Assembly (NCBI GenBank): GCA_033819885.1
Contig: JAQYUZ010000037.1
Coordinates: forward strand, 106,707-170,706
Reading direction: 5' to 3'
Length of the DNA stretch: 64,000 nucleotides
From: Microbotryomycetes sp. JL201
Taxonomy: Eukaryota; Basidiomycota; Microbotryomycetes
Shown: piece by piece, positions 37,675-50,913 of the stretch
How positions within the stretch are numbered: position 1 is the first letter of the stretch
Layout: the number at the start of each line of letters is the position of its first letter
Program-made: the position numbers and the translations under genes
Notes under the pieces: model-generated
What the model was told of the DNA's origin: nothing
The model's input: the letters and a program-made list of their open reading frames with translations, nothing else
Databases searched by the model: none

Positions 37675-40600
37675 ATGGCAAGACACAACACAGCCGTCTC
37701 GAATGGCACCGAAGCAGTCAAGACACGATACACGATCCAAGTCTTGTCCGTCGATTCGTCAGACTCGAAACCTGCGTTGCTCGTCACGTTTCCCGACAAG
37801 CGTTACTTGTTCAACACGCCAGAGTCAATCGGACGTATCTGCGTACAGAACAAAACGGGACTCAAAAAGGTCGGGCAGGCCTTTGTCGGGGACTTGCAGG
37901 CTAGCACTGGCTTGCCGGGATTCATCCTGTCTGCAGTAGAGGCTGGCGCGCACAAGCTGCAAGTCTACGGCCCGAGGGGCTTGAAGCATTATCTTGCGTC
38001 CTGTCGTTACTTCACACGCAGGTGAGCGTTGCGTTCCGTGAGTCCATAATCGGGTTTGACGATTTCTGCTGCAGAGATCAGCTTTCTCTCGAGGCAAACG
38101 AGGTTGCGCCAAGCCTCTCGGAATCCTCGGCGCCTTCGTTCGAGCAGGTCTTTTCCGACTCGAATCTGTCTGTCCATGCATTGTCTCTGACCGCGTCGCC
38201 ATCGTCCAAGCCATCGCTCAAGCGGCGAAGATCGCAAACTTCGCTCTCGCCCTCGCCTGAGCCTCGAACGGGCCAATTGCCCGTCTCAAGGTTGGATGTC
38301 TCATCACCGTCGTTCCGACCAGCAAGTTTGAGAGGCGACGCTGCAGCAGAGTGGCGAGCACACGTTCTTAACGACATGTTTCGAGGAAAAGCGTTTGGCA
38401 CGCTTGAGTTTCCTGCAAAATCTTTGCCGGAGCACGGATCGCACCTCTTTGCCAAAAGTATGGTTCACCGAGGTCGAACACCAGCGTATTTGCCTCAACC
38501 TCTTCCGCCCGCTTTCGATGAGCCAGTCGACCGGGTCGCCGCCAGCTACTTGGTCGTCGGACCGGCCATTCGGGGCAAATTCCAGCCACAGAAAGCGATG
38601 GATCGTGGTGTCAAACCAGGAGCGGCATTCAAGAGATTAATTGCAGGCGAGCGAGTGTGGGTGCCGAAAGACAACGGAAAGGAGACTCAGGTCAAGGGAA
38701 GCACCAAAGAGACAAAAAAAGAGCGGAGCGAAAGGATGAAGAGGGAGCGAGAGGCCGAAGCGAGCGGGTCAAACACGGACGGCGTAGGCGAAGGGCATTG
38801 GGTTGAGCCAGCAGATTGCCTGGAACAGGGCGAGGATGCCAGCGTGAGTATTTATCGCCTCTCGCCCTTCGGCGTTCCTCATGACATTTGTGTGCAGGCC
38901 TTTGTCACTCTCAACATCCCTTCGCCAGACTATCTCGATTCGCTGTGTCGGCTGCAGCCAGAGAAAATTACCAAAGCGGCGAATGGATCGTCTATCCGCG
39001 CTTTTTACTATTTTCTAGGTCCGAACGTGCTCCAAGATGCCCGTCTTCACGATTACATGCGCCTGTTGGACTGTGCATTGCCGCATCCGCTCGAGCATCG
39101 CATTTCATCCTCAGATATGGCCGACCTCAACGGAGTCACGTTCGTGCACTCTGCACTGTTGACGCTAAGACTTGGCTTGCTTGCGCCAGACGTCTTCACT
39201 CTGCCAGTCTACTCACCGCCGGGAAGCATCGAAAGTCCTCTTACCAAGTTTGAGGCATTCTTGCCACCGACTGCTCGCCTCTTGTCGACAAACGAAAGGT
39301 TTTCTCAAGTGCACCAACCTGTTCGACCTGAACCTGGTGTCGAGTACCGTCATTTTGACTTTGACGTTCCGTCGGCAGAAGCAAACGAGGAAATGGCCAA
39401 GCTGAAAATTGGATCTGTGACCAAAGAGACCCAGAAGCTGGCCAGCGACGCATGGAGAAAGTACGTCGAAGCTGCCGATCAAATAAAGCGAGAGATAGAG
39501 AACATTGAAAGCGAGCAAGCCCTGGTATCGGATGGTTTGCAAGTTACGCCGTTGGGCACAGGCAGCGCCATTCCGAGCAAGTACCGCAATGTCTCGAGTA
39601 CTCTCATTCATATGCCTCAAGACGATGGATCGGATGAGCGAGCGTACATGCTGTTTGATGCTGGCGAAGGAACTTGGGGCCAGATAACACGACGGTTTGG
39701 AATCGAAGACGCGCAGACGGTTCTCGCTGGCATCAAGGTCATTTCCATAAGCCATCTTCACCAGGACCATCACGCCGGTTTGACGACAATCATGAGAGAA
39801 CGTAGCCTCGTGGGTTTTCCCGTGACCGAAGCATTCGAACTTGTTGCTGACTAATGCACACCGTCAGTTGTCTCCGCCACCGAAAGATCCGCTAGTGATC
39901 ATCGGACCGCCTGGTGTTCGAGCCTATTTGCACGAACAGCAAGAATTATTCGACTTGGGTTTGGACCGCAACAGCGAGCCTGGACAAGTAGTCAAGTTTA
40001 TTGATTGCAGCGCCATCGAGTTTGACGGCGCTTCGCTGCAGGCCGACAGTTGGAAGCAAGTCCATATGCTACGCTTTTTGCGAATGTAGCTAATCACTGA
40101 CAATGTGCTACAGGGCGGACGCCATGAACGAGTTGAAGACTCGTTTGAATTTGACACAAATTGCCACTGTTCCGGTTCAGCATCGGTGTCGATGCTGGGG
40201 CATTGTCGTTGAATCCAGGGCTGGTTGGAAAGTTTCGTAAGCTGTCAGAAATCGTGCAAACGGCGCGTCGTTCACGGTTGACGTTCGCATACGATCACAG
40301 CTTTTCTGGTGACACGATGCCGTGCGAAGCTCTTGTCAAAGCAGGACGCGGTTCAACTTTGTTGATTCACGAAGCAACGATCCAAGATGATATGCCAGAG
40401 GTTGCGTACGCCAAGGGTCACAGCACTTTTGGTCAGGCAATCGACATTGCCAAGAGGTTTGTCAGGACAGTCACTCACCTGGACTACGTTCATGCTGACA
40501 TGTTGGAGACGCAGGATGGGAGCTCAGTACTTGCTGCTCACCCACTTTTCGGCCCGCTATCCAAAACTACCTCCACTCATTCAGGAGCCTGTCAACCCAC

Positions 40601-40824
40601 CAACGAATGGCGTCTTGGGACAGACGGAGCGAAAGGATCCCGTTGTAGCAATCGCTTTCGACATGGCAACTCTCAAATTGACAGATTTTTGGAAAACAAG
40701 CAGATGGTCGAAAGCGATGGACATTCTGTTCTCTTGGGACGAAGTGGACGAAGACAAGGAAACAAACGTGCTCTCTGTTTCAACCGAAACGAACGATGTA
40801 GAGGAAGGGGTTGACATGAAATGA
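37675..40824 (+). CDS. TRZ1: tRNase Z, long form (ELAC2/Trz1)
   Basis: Endonuclease that removes 3' trailers from pre-tRNA in nucleus and mitochondria. 929 aa from exons 37675-38021, 38075-38843, 38898-39809, 39868-40059, 40133-40236, 40301-40456 and 40515-40824. The N-terminal half is the degenerate metallo-lactamase of long tRNase Z (PALLVTFPDKRYLFNTPE, LPGFILSAVEAGAHKLQVYG). The catalytic half has VTPLGTGSAIPSKYRNVSST, YMLFDAGEGTWGQITRRFG, the zinc motif SHLHQDHHAG, VPVQHRCRCWG, WKVSFSGDTMPC, LLIHEATIQDDM, AKGHSTFGQA and LTHFSARYPKLP. All zinc ligands are present. Intron 38844-38897 is in frame without stops. Exon 5 starts after a GAG acceptor; homology in length decides this over an upstream CAG. 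Confidence 0.94.
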
Positions 40825-40906
40825 TGAGCTACAATGCAACATGTGTCTTGTATTTAGATAGAAAGAAAGCTACTTTGGCAAATTTCAAGCTAGTCAGGCG
40901 GAGCTT

Positions 40907-43900
40907 TCACGCCTCATTGTCATCGTCAGACTCGTCTGGCCTGCTCGATCGCATGGGAGGGAAGGTCTGGTCTTTCGATGGTCGATGATGCCAATAAGTC
41001 GAGTATCTGTGGTCACACGGTCTCAGCACGGTTCCTTATGGGGAGAAGTACTTGTGGTTGGCTTTGTCTACTAACCTTGTCATTGACCTCCCTTGCTCAT
41101 CTTCCAGGTTCTCTTCGTCCTCGAACTCGTCAGAATCACCCTCTTCATGCCCGATCGGACTTGTGATTTCTTCTACCTCCCTTCTCTCTTCCCTCCAGGC
41201 TCTTGCAGGATGGTCCTCGTCCATGGACCTCTCGCTTCTACTTCTCGGCATAGTCGAAACAGCTTTGGCACCTTTTCTGACCGCTTTTTTAGCTAAACTC
41301 CATCTTCGACGCAAGTTGACGACGACGGCATTGCCCCCGGTCATGGCGGATTTGACCGCTTCCGGCACCTCTGCTCTCAAATCTGGTTCGGCCAGCACAG
41401 GCAACCACGGTTCGGGTAAAGGGCCAGACAATGCCGGATGGTTGTACAAGCGTGATCCAGTGTTCAAGACGCCTGGATAAGATTCTGACATGGGAGGTTG
41501 AGAGTAATCTGTTCTCGAGTTCTAAATCGTGAGAAGCAAAAGTCAGTCGACAGAAACTCAATCGCATAGAAGGGGTGCATGAATGTTACCTTTCCAACGA
41601 CGTAGATTCCTTCTCCGTTGTGCTTGTACCGTCCTCTGTTCAGACTCGTCTGTTTGCTCGTAACTGGATGACCTCGTCTCAACCTGACAACGTCGCCGGC
41701 TGCGCCTGTCGTAACTTCACAAGCCTGAGACAAATTAACGTATTTCGACAAGGCCGAGTAAGAGTCTCCGATGCTCCAAGTCGTGTAAGCCGTTCCGATG
41801 AACAGTGGGATGAGCGATCCCGACAGCAAGAACGCTTTGCGAACAGTGAACAAGGCTGCGAACCAAGTCATTCAGCTTCGCACGAATTCACTCGTAACCG
41901 GTTGTTGAGAACGTACCAAACATGAAAAGCTGCATGATAAGCAGAGCCCAGCCCATCCGGTTGAAAGCCAAAGGCCAAGCTTGACCACGACTCTCGTACG
42001 GCCGATCTGCCGGCGAGCGTTCAGCTACTATCCGGAGCACCTTCCACAACGCCAACTCACAGTACACAAACAAAAACTTGTACTTGTAGACTAGGTAGGC
42101 CATGCCAAAGTACAGGGTTGTGAACGGCAACACGAGGGGCGAAATGATAGAGTATGTCATGCCGATGGTGAACATGAGCAGCGCCTGACGCGATTCAAGT
42201 TAGCCTCGAAGAATTTTGCGTGGGATTCCGATTACACATACTTGCGGGTATACGGTGCCCAGATTCACCATGGAAGGCCGGTTTAGTTCTGCGTGATCTG
42301 CATCGAGATGATGTCAGTCGACCGGCGTGCAGCCTGCTAGGCGAGAGATCACTCGCCTCTCGGTGTTCGAGTGATGAAAGCGACATAGAACCAGCGAGGT
42401 ATGACTGTTGCGAGCTCTAACAATTGCAGTGGCATGAACGCCAATCCTGCAATAAAGTCTGTGTCAGCCGCTCGTATGCACTTTCATCTCGTTGAAATGT
42501 ACCACTGAGCATGACATAAGACACGAAGAAATTACGGCCGCCTGGCAAAGTCGTCGCCAATTTGTCCAACACTTTTTGAGGGCTTTGCGACAGTTCACGC
42601 AAAAGTCCGAGCGTCGACGATGTGACCTGACAGGATGTCATTTAGTAATGCTCCCTCGTTGAGCATGTCAAGAACGCACAAAAGCAAACAATGTCGTAAA
42701 CAGCAACGTCAGATGGTACTTTTTGAGCATCGAATATTCGATCCAGGATCGTGCTTGCAAGCCTTGGAAAATGGAGAGGCCTGCGGACGGACATGAGCCA
42801 GGGCCAATCATCCTCTAGACGGTTCAACTTGCCATCAAGAAAGAAAGGTAAAACGTTGTTGAAAGCCACCATAGCGAGGGACGGCAGGGATGTTTGGACA
42901 AACCCGCGCAGCCTCGGACTACGAAGGTCGTTAGCACGAGCGAAAAGGAAGGATATCGCAAAGGCCTGACTGACCTTTTCCCGATAAAATCAGCCAATCT
43001 GGGCGCCGTATCCTTGATAGTCTTCCAGCTGAGCAGTTGTGACAAGAACAAGACCGGCACCAACCAGACCGAGAGCAGCACGAGAAGCGTGATGGTGACG
43101 AGCACTTTACGAATAAATCGAGCGCTGCGTGACAAGCTGAGATTTGCCCAATTGATATCTCGTGGCTCCGGAGCTGCGCAAATACAATGTCAGCATTCAA
43201 CCTTGCATTGTGAGAGCACATCGATTCACCCAGCTCTGTGACAAAGACGCTAGCATGCGGGTAGTGCACTGTTTGCGCTGCAATTTGGGCTGCAGCGAGC
43301 GTTTGAAACGTCACAAAGGCGACACCCGTCGGCCTAAATCTGCCTTGTCGCCGCCTGACGACGGCATCGTCGGCCCTGCGAAATTGCTCGGCATAATAAT
43401 CGAGCGCATCAACTTTCTTTTTGAACCATCCTGGTCTGAGGGTCGGCCTCTTCTTGCGTGGATTGTCGATGGTCGACGTTTGAGGCGTCAACAACCGCGC
43501 CTCGAGGTCAATCTCGTCGTCGTCGAGCTCTCTTGGGTCGTTCGAGCCGTCTCCTTCGCCACTCAAATCTATCAAGCGCGCTTGGCTCCTTCTCATTCTC
43601 GTCGCATTATCTTGATCTGGCGGTGAAGCACTCGTCGCCGAAGCATCATCTTCTGGCTCGACAATCTTCGCAGCTTCGAGTTGGGGATCATAGTCTTTCA
43701 CGGCTGTTTTCCCGCTGATAGGGACAGGGTTGCCAAGCCATTTGGTCCAAGCCAGCTCGAGTTGTCTAAGCGCCTTTGTCCTCCTGTCGAGTAACTCTCG
43801 CATGCCTCCAACGGCTCTTGTAACAGTGACGCTGTCGACGCCCAAACTCGTAGTGTCTGTCTCCCCCATTCTAATCCCCTCGAAATATTCTGCCAGAGCC

Positions 43901-44897
43901 CGTTCAGACCTCAAGTGAGGTGGCAGGTTTGTGCACATGATCGTCCTCGCCGGGATGGAGTGGGCCAGTTCGAGAGAAAACAGTTGACGCAAGGGAATGT
44001 AGCGACGCCAGTTGCGTTGGAGAAACAAGAATGCCAGGATCGTGAAAACGTAGGTGAAAACGAGGTGGGACGTCAGGTAGACTGTCGAGCCGTGTTTGAC
44101 TTTGGTGGCTGTAAAGTCGGTGGCGGCGAGCAAGAGAGGAGATCCGTTTGGCCACAGACTGTCGAGCGATGTGTGGTTCTTGCTCGGATGAGACGGCTGG
44201 GGTACGCCTTCTGATGAACCATTCTCGCGATAGTTGATTGGAACCAGAACGGCCCAAGCCAAAACGGAGCACGTGAGGAAAAACAAGAAGCAGGTTCTGA
44301 AGAACGACAAAAGCTGCCGGCGAGAGTAACGATCAGGTTCAGACACAGTGCCTTTCTTCGGGACTGAATCAGCCCAGATGTGCTTACGACTGCCGCGTCA
44401 AGTCCGACGATTTGCAAGACTGTGAATTCGGACGTTCGCAGCGTCGGAAGAATCCACCCGAACAGAGAAGACGTGTCGTGAACCTCGTGTGGTGAGAACC
44501 CTAGAGATTAGGAGAAACGGACAGCAGCGGTCAACTTGGATGCAGCGTGAACTGTCGTCATTGACGACGACAAAGCCGTCCTATATGCAGAGTGCACGTG
44601 GGCACCACGTACCTTTGAGCAGAGTTCTTGGCGCGTACAAGACTCTACACCTGTCTAGTTTGCGCAAGATGCAAAACAGCAGGAACGAAAAGAGGCCAAT
44701 ACCGACAGACAGCTCGAGCTGCGTCTGCAGCCACGGTCCCCTGTTTGCACAAGCACCAATAACGAACTTTGGTCAGTTTGAATGTAGGGTGGTGGCTAGA
44801 TCTGCGCGACAGACTCGTAGCTTTGGCCGTAGCCTGGCGGCAGGGACGCTGCACGATTGTACACGCACGCGGGCGCGCGTATCAGCTTGCTTCTCAT
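40907..44897 (-). CDS. CSC1/OSCA/TMEM63-family membrane channel
   Basis: Putative calcium-permeable stress-gated channel (RSN1/DUF221 type). 14 exons: 44897-44869, 44740-44613, 44500-44388, 44313-43230, 43173-42975, 42912-42833, 42762-42680, 42626-42503, 42446-42357, 42297-42242, 42184-41917, 41855-41590, 41521-41076, 41006-40907; 1021 aa. N-terminal part: TQLELSVGIGLFSFLLFCIL, YAPRTLLKGFSPHE, GWILPTLRTSEFTVLQIVGL. A large cytosolic loop has the RNP-like GRFRPTGVAFVTFQTLAAAQ. Then the channel core: DINWANLSLSRSARFIRKVL, SSTLGLLRELSQ, RNFFVSYVMLSGLAFMPLQL and TYSIISPLVLPFTTLYFG. The tail is acidic and Arg/Ser rich. Two introns (42763-42832, 42298-42356) need GC donors. The first exon is a best guess; the last exon depends on a GTTAGT intron. 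Confidence 0.87.
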
Positions 44898-45162
44898 GCG
44901 CGATCACTCTCCTAATCAGCTCACGTCCATCATGACCGTCCGAGTCGGTCAACATTGGCGACGGACGCGCAAACGCGACGGAAACCGTTCGCCTTAGCAA
45001 TGACGGGCGCCTTTCTGTACCGACCAAGCTATCTCGACACGCGCCACACAGTAAACACAGGGAACATGATGATACCGTCATACAGACCATCGACTCGACG
45101 TTTTGAACGATATCTGGCAGTTGACTAGTCTTGGCGTATGGTCAAATCACGTGACTTTTATT

Positions 45163-48100
45163 TCACCTCACGTTCAGCCCAGTCCATTCTGCCCTCATCC
45201 AACTCCTCCTGCTTGCACCACCGAGACCCAACCCACTGCCTCCTGCACCACCTCTTGCCGAGACGCCAAACTCTTCCAATTCGTTCGCGACCGTACCGGC
45301 TGCGAGTTGCAGGAACCATTGGGCGACAGAAGCCTTGACATAGTTGGACAACATTTCAACGTCCATAGAATCTCCTCTGGCACTTGCTTCTTGAACTTGT
45401 TGCCAAAATGATTTTTGAACCGGGAACCGTTTCAATCGTACTGCAAGAACGAATTCGGCACCAGATCGTTTCAGTTTTACCGCCCTACACGTGCACGCAA
45501 GCAAGTGAGCGTGAGTTGAAGCTTACCATCCATTTGCATAGTCAGAGCTCCGTTCTCATCAAGTTGCCAATTCGACTCTGGCATCAAAGCTCGAATCGCT
45601 TCAATGTCGGACATTTCAGGGTGATCCTGTTTGAAACCGGCAATCCCGTTCGAAATCTGTTCCATTGAATGAGAATAAGAGTCAACAGCGAGAAATTACA
45701 TATGGACATTGGAGCTCTGTTGAAGCGGAAATTTTCCGACAACTCACAAATATCTCACAAGCGTACACGGCAGCGTCTCGAATTCCTCCGATGCCGTCAA
45801 TCAACCCACGACCGAAAGGTCCGAGTTTGATCTCATAAACTCCACTCGAAGCGCCAGCAGGTTTCGCAATGGCGTCAGCCAGCGTGCCCGTGCCAGCGTC
45901 CGATTGCTCCCTTTCGCCTTGATCACTCTCAGTCAAAGACGGCGCAGCTGTCGCCGCACTATCAACGACATTCGTCGAGTCCGCCGCAAATACAGCAGAA
46001 ACATCTTTCTGCTTCTTTTGGACGACGCCCGTTCCACCAGGCTTGTTCTTCCGTTGAACGGACGACGACCCCGGTCTAGCAAGTTCTTCGTCTGTCGCAG
46101 TCGCCAAAGCCTGTTGAGCATGTTGTTCGGCCGAGTCAGGCAAGACATCGGCAGCTGTGACAGGTGCCACTGGCGAGACTGGCAGGTTCTTGCTCGCGAC
46201 ATCATTCAAATTCGAGTCGTTGGTTTCTGGCGGTGCGTATGGCGACGTCTCTTGGTCCGGCGACATGGCAACGGTCGCATTGCTCTCCGAAGGCGATTGC
46301 TGAAGCGTATTCAGCGTCGCGTTTGAACCAACGCCTTTCACATCGTCCTCCAATCCTTTGATCTGTTGAATGAGTTCTGGCGGCGCTGTCAACTCGAACG
46401 CTTTCAATCCGGTCATGACGCGTCCCCCGGCGACCAGATCCATTAAATCTTGGTGAATACCCCTCCCGTCCATGACTCTGCCTTTAAAGTCCTCGTACAT
46501 CTCGTCTACATGACGCCGGTGTCGTTCAAGGTCGGCTCCGGTCAGCTTATGAGTTACGTCTTGGGAGCGAGAACCCGTAAAGTACGAGTCGAGAGTAATG
46601 TGCAGACGATCAAAGAATGATTGAAGCAAAGTCGGACGGATTGCGGCAACGCCAATGCTGCAAAAAACCATAGTAAGTAAATCGCGCTCCTGCGACTCTG
46701 AAAATCTCCTCGCTTGGCGCTCACGATCCAGTAACTGTGGAAGGCGCGGCAATGATGGCATCGGCATCTTGATTGTGATAAAGTCAGCGCTAGGGCCTTG
46801 GACTGATTCGATCAGACACTCACGAGTAGAAACCAAGTAACCGCCCGAAGCGCTCGCATTGCCAAAGCTTGCAACGACCGTCTTGCCGTGCTTTTCTCTT
46901 AAATCTCTGATGGCTCCCCAAATCGTATCCGATTCAATCACACCTCCTCCTCCAGAGTCGATGCGCAATACGACGGCCCCGATCGTGTCGTCTTCTCCGG
47001 CTTCTTTTAGACCTTTGACGACAGCAGCCGTGCCGAACCTAAACCACATGAATGAGCGAGAATTGCAACGACAGAAAAGAATTGCTTGTCAGTGTTTCTC
47101 GTGTCGATGACATATGTACGGTGCGCACTCACTCTCCAGCGTCACCAATGGTTCCCATCAGGTAGACAACTCCAATCTCCATAGCGTCCTTGATATGCTT
47201 TTCGACTGCTTTTTCCATCACTTTCGAATAGTGGTACAAGCCCATCAGTTTTCTGTCGCTCTGTGGTTGCTGACTTCGTTCCGTCTGGTAGGCAACAGGA
47301 GACGACGGCGTGACCAAAGCGGGTTCAACGTCCAAAACTGAATCAACGACGTCTTGTCTATAGCACGTTCCGTCAATCAAACCATTTTCAATGGCCTCCG
47401 TCGCCGTAAAAGGACCTCGTTTCGTCAAATTCTTGACCCGTTCAAGAGATTCGGAAGTCGTAGACGAGGGGAAACGGTTCCGAGCAATGTATGTGAGCAA
47501 GTTGTTGTTGAGGTCATTGATGAGCTCGACTTGGTTATCTTTTTGGGGTTGCTGTCGAGCGGAAGAAGGAGGTTGAGAACACAAAGACTCGAATCAGACG
47601 GAACAAGCTTGGGGCCTACCGTGAACGCCTCGTCAATGTACTGCGTACGATCGAAGGAGAAAGATAGGATGTCAGAGAGACAGACTAGGGGCCGGATAAA
47701 GAAAATGACACTCAAACGGGCTGAACGAACGACTTGTACTCATTCCTCGCTTCGGCATGAACGTCAATGCCTAACCATTTCGCCAGTTTGCCAAAGAAAG
47801 GCGTCGTCGATCCCATACCAACGAGTGGGACTTCTCCTGTCGGTTGGGTGTACACCTCGTCAAACACTATCGAAGTCTCTTTGATCAGCACTGTTTGTTG
47901 GTTGGCAAAGGCACGCTAAGAGACTGACTCGAAGCAAATAGGTACTGTCCTTGACTATGGAACGAGTCTGTCCAGGCGACTGTCCTGAATCCGTCAGGGC
48001 CTAACCGCTCTTGCTTTACTCTCCTCAGTTCTAGGAGAGCGTCTTGGATTTCTTCGAGCTGAGCCAGGCCGAGATGGTACGAAGGGACCGATGGCACGTG

Positions 48101-48921
48101 CAAGTTTGAAAAATCTGCAATGATCCCATGCTATTGACGTGGATAGGTCAGGTAAGGACGCAATCGCATGTGGCTGCTAGCGAGCGAGGCACTGACGATT
48201 CGATCGTCTTGCTCGATGAATTTAAGCGTCCTGACGACTTCGAACAAGGTCATGACGCGAGGCGGCTCTTCTGGAGATCCACCTTGCGACGAATTGAGCA
48301 AGTAGTTGAGACTGGATAGCGATCAAGGATGTCGTCAAAGGCCGAGCCAAAGTAGAAGTGATTCCAAGGCTGTGGCTGCTGACCTTGAGCCCGTCGACTT
48401 TGCCTCGACAATACCTCCATCGTACAGCTTCCAATACAAATAAGTCTGTTTATGATTGGAACGAATAGCGCAAGGTGCGAAATGAGTGTCGAGCTGCAGA
48501 GACACAGTGGGCAGACAGTCGAACCTTGTCGTGAATGCGGTCGCGCTTCCTGGCCTGAGACTTTGCTCTCGAGTAGCTGCGAGTGCGAGCGATACAGACG
48601 ATTTGACAGCGCACAGGAACGCAATTGCACAGGTTGGATGCGGAGAAAGTCAGCTCATTCGAGCCTCTGACGCGTGACAGCTGCTCCAAATGACGGCTCG
48701 ACTGACTTTATGATGGCATATGAAATACCAAAGCCGAACAGGATTGACCTGCGCCAGTGCCACAATGTTGTCGCGCGCTGTCCGAACTTTGACTGCTGAA
48801 ACTGCTGGACCCGACGGCCGACGACGCCTGGAGTTGCCAGACGAGGCTGACTGATAGGGTGAGAGGTTGAGCTAGCTTGAGATGGGTGCACGTCCGGCGG
48901 TGGCGGCGGCGACGACGCCAT
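45163..48921 (-). CDS. SppA-like signal peptide peptidase, family S49
   Basis: Serine protease of the SppA/protease IV type with two S49 domains in one chain; about 946 aa. Exons: 48921-48679, about 48554-48525, 48445-48384, 48311-48197, 48130-47929, 47890-47718, 47640-47620, 47551-47133, 47038-46824, 46767-46725, 46657-45748, 45656-45527, 45440-45163. After a Pro-rich start there is one hydrophobic segment (RSILFGFGISYAIIKSV). Domain 1: TYLYWKLYDGGIVEAKS, TLFEVVRTLKFIEQDDRI, FDEVYTQPTGEVPLVGMG. Domain 2: AVVLRIDSGGGGVIESD and the nucleophile region FGNASASGGYLVST, then APSTVTGSIGV. A 170-residue Ser/Ala/Asn-rich insert follows the catalytic domain. A 21-nt exon lies in the middle. Exon 2 borders are uncertain. 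Target and location in the cell are unknown. Confidence 0.85.
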
Positions 48922-49056
48922 GGCCGGTGAATGAACAACCATCGGAAGCCACAAGACTAGATACAACAAAACAGAGACAAAGAAATAATCGCATGGGCAG
49001 AAGAGTATGTAGAATCGGCGAATCGCTTGCTGATTCACTGCAACAATGATCACCTG

Positions 49057-50820
49057 TCAATTTCGACTCGCTCTTGGATCAGTCGGATCTGCACTCACGA
49101 TCGAGCCAGTAGCATCCACTTCAATCGTGGGCACTGCAACGGCGTTCACAGGTAAACACGAGTGTATCTGAAGAATTCCAATTTCGAAATTGACTGACCG
49201 ATCGTGCTCATAAACTTGAGAAAGACGACCAAGTATTGGTCGACCCTCAATCCTTCCGGACCATCTTCTCCAGCAGAGCCGACCTCATCCACGTGCTCTT
49301 GACCCAAGGCAAGCGTGTTCGGACTCGCCCTAGTTGGTTGCCCACCGTCCTTCTTGTTCTTGCCGAGACCAGGCAAACCCCATCGACTGCCACCGCCACC
49401 CGACGGTTTTCTTTCTTGCGAAACAGACTTTGCATTTCTTTGCACCTGAACGACCTTTTCGTCCATTCGTTCTATGACTTTTTTCATAACGTTCGAATGC
49501 TTGCAAGGGTGAACGCTGGCGATGGACAAGGCCGTCGTCGAGTGCGGAAACGGTTCGATCGTGACCGTCTTGTGCGCGTGGTCGGCAGAGACGTCCTCAA
49601 AAACGGCTTGAGGCGACAGTGGTCGCTTGTTCTATCAACGGTGATCCGGAAAAGAAAGCAAGTGTAAGAGGGTAACAGGTGAGTTGCGGAGCAAAGAGCA
49701 GAGCACCGACTTACCTCGTCGTATCCGAGTAGCCAAAATCGGGGCGTTTGGTAGTATTTGTCGTACGTAATAAAGCAGTCGTATGTGCGAACAGACAAGA
49801 GCTTGTCTGATCTGCACAACGGACAAGGCGCAGTCGGTGGAATGTACTTTTGACCCCGATTCGAGAACATGCTCTGTTACTGACCTTGATTCAGCGCCTG
49901 CTACACGGCGATGGCCATCTGCACTTGATTTCGTTGCACGTGCGGGCTCGACGACTGCCGCTTCGTCCTCCTCTTCGACAACGCCACCGTCACCAAGGTT
50001 ATCATCATCCATGTCCGGAATGTCATCCATGTCTGGGATCGAGTCCATTGAAGGGATATGTCCGTAATCTTGGGTTCTGGTAGAATCAGCTAAATTCGTG
50101 TCTGCGAGCTGTCTAGACAAGTCTTGTGCTTCGTCGTTGTCCTCATCGTCGTCGTCTGGGATGTCGCCGATTTCGGATGATTGAGTTCTTTTGGTTGCGC
50201 CGAGATCTGTCATCAAGTTTGCATTGTCAAGCGAACGTTGTGACGTTTGATGCGTGATTGCTACGACTGACCGCCCGAATGCGTTGCCACCCAGTCATCA
50301 TCGCCGCCATTCCCCTGCCCTTCCATTGGGAACGACAAGAGCATCTCATCGTCCTTGTCCATGTGTGCGCCATATTTAAGTTGCGACACGCGTCTCAAGC
50401 ATGGCACTGTTCGCGTTGAGTGAACCGATTCGGCACGGACCGAGTCAGCGTATTGCATCGCGTCATGCACGGACAATCAAGCGCCAAGGACTGACCGTTT
50501 CTGTTGATGAGGTATTGCTTGTCCTTTGGCAAAAAGTCTCTGGTCTTTACGTGCACGTGCTGCGACGAATCGGCCCCACCGGCGGCGGTTGTCCCCTGCC
50601 ATTGCCACGTTGGGAACTTGTAGCACAGGTAGTCGCCTGCCGCAACAAACTCTTCTGGCGTGATCCGTCCGGTCTCTTTGAATTTAGAGTCGCGCAAGAC
50701 GGGCGAGAGATAGTCGCGCACAGCCCAGAACTGCGTCTGCGAGCGGGTTGTTGAACGTGAGCATACAGCAAGAGTGCAAGGAGCATGCTTGTCCGTACTC
50801 ACCTGGATCGATCCGAGCAT
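49057..50820 (-). CDS. ATG3: Autophagy E2-like enzyme Atg3
   Basis: Transfers Atg8 to phosphatidylethanolamine. 438 aa from exons 50820-50803 (18 nt, MLGSIQ), 50736-50496, 50406-50272, 50206-49885, 49811-49715, 49625-49199 and 49133-49057. Seen: [68 protein letters not shown], an acidic flexible region with repeated IPDMDD, then [46 protein letters not shown] and the active-site HPCKHSNVM with its cysteine. A Gly-rich insert separates the active site from [20 protein letters not shown]. The end is either at 49057 or, with one more intron, at 49035. Confidence 0.94.
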
Positions 50821-50913
50821 TGATGCAGAGCAAGAGGGAAGGAGAGGAAAGGGAGGAACACGCGCGAGGGCGCGCTCGGACCTCTTTGCCTTTGACCGTC
50901 CAGGGCGACCATC

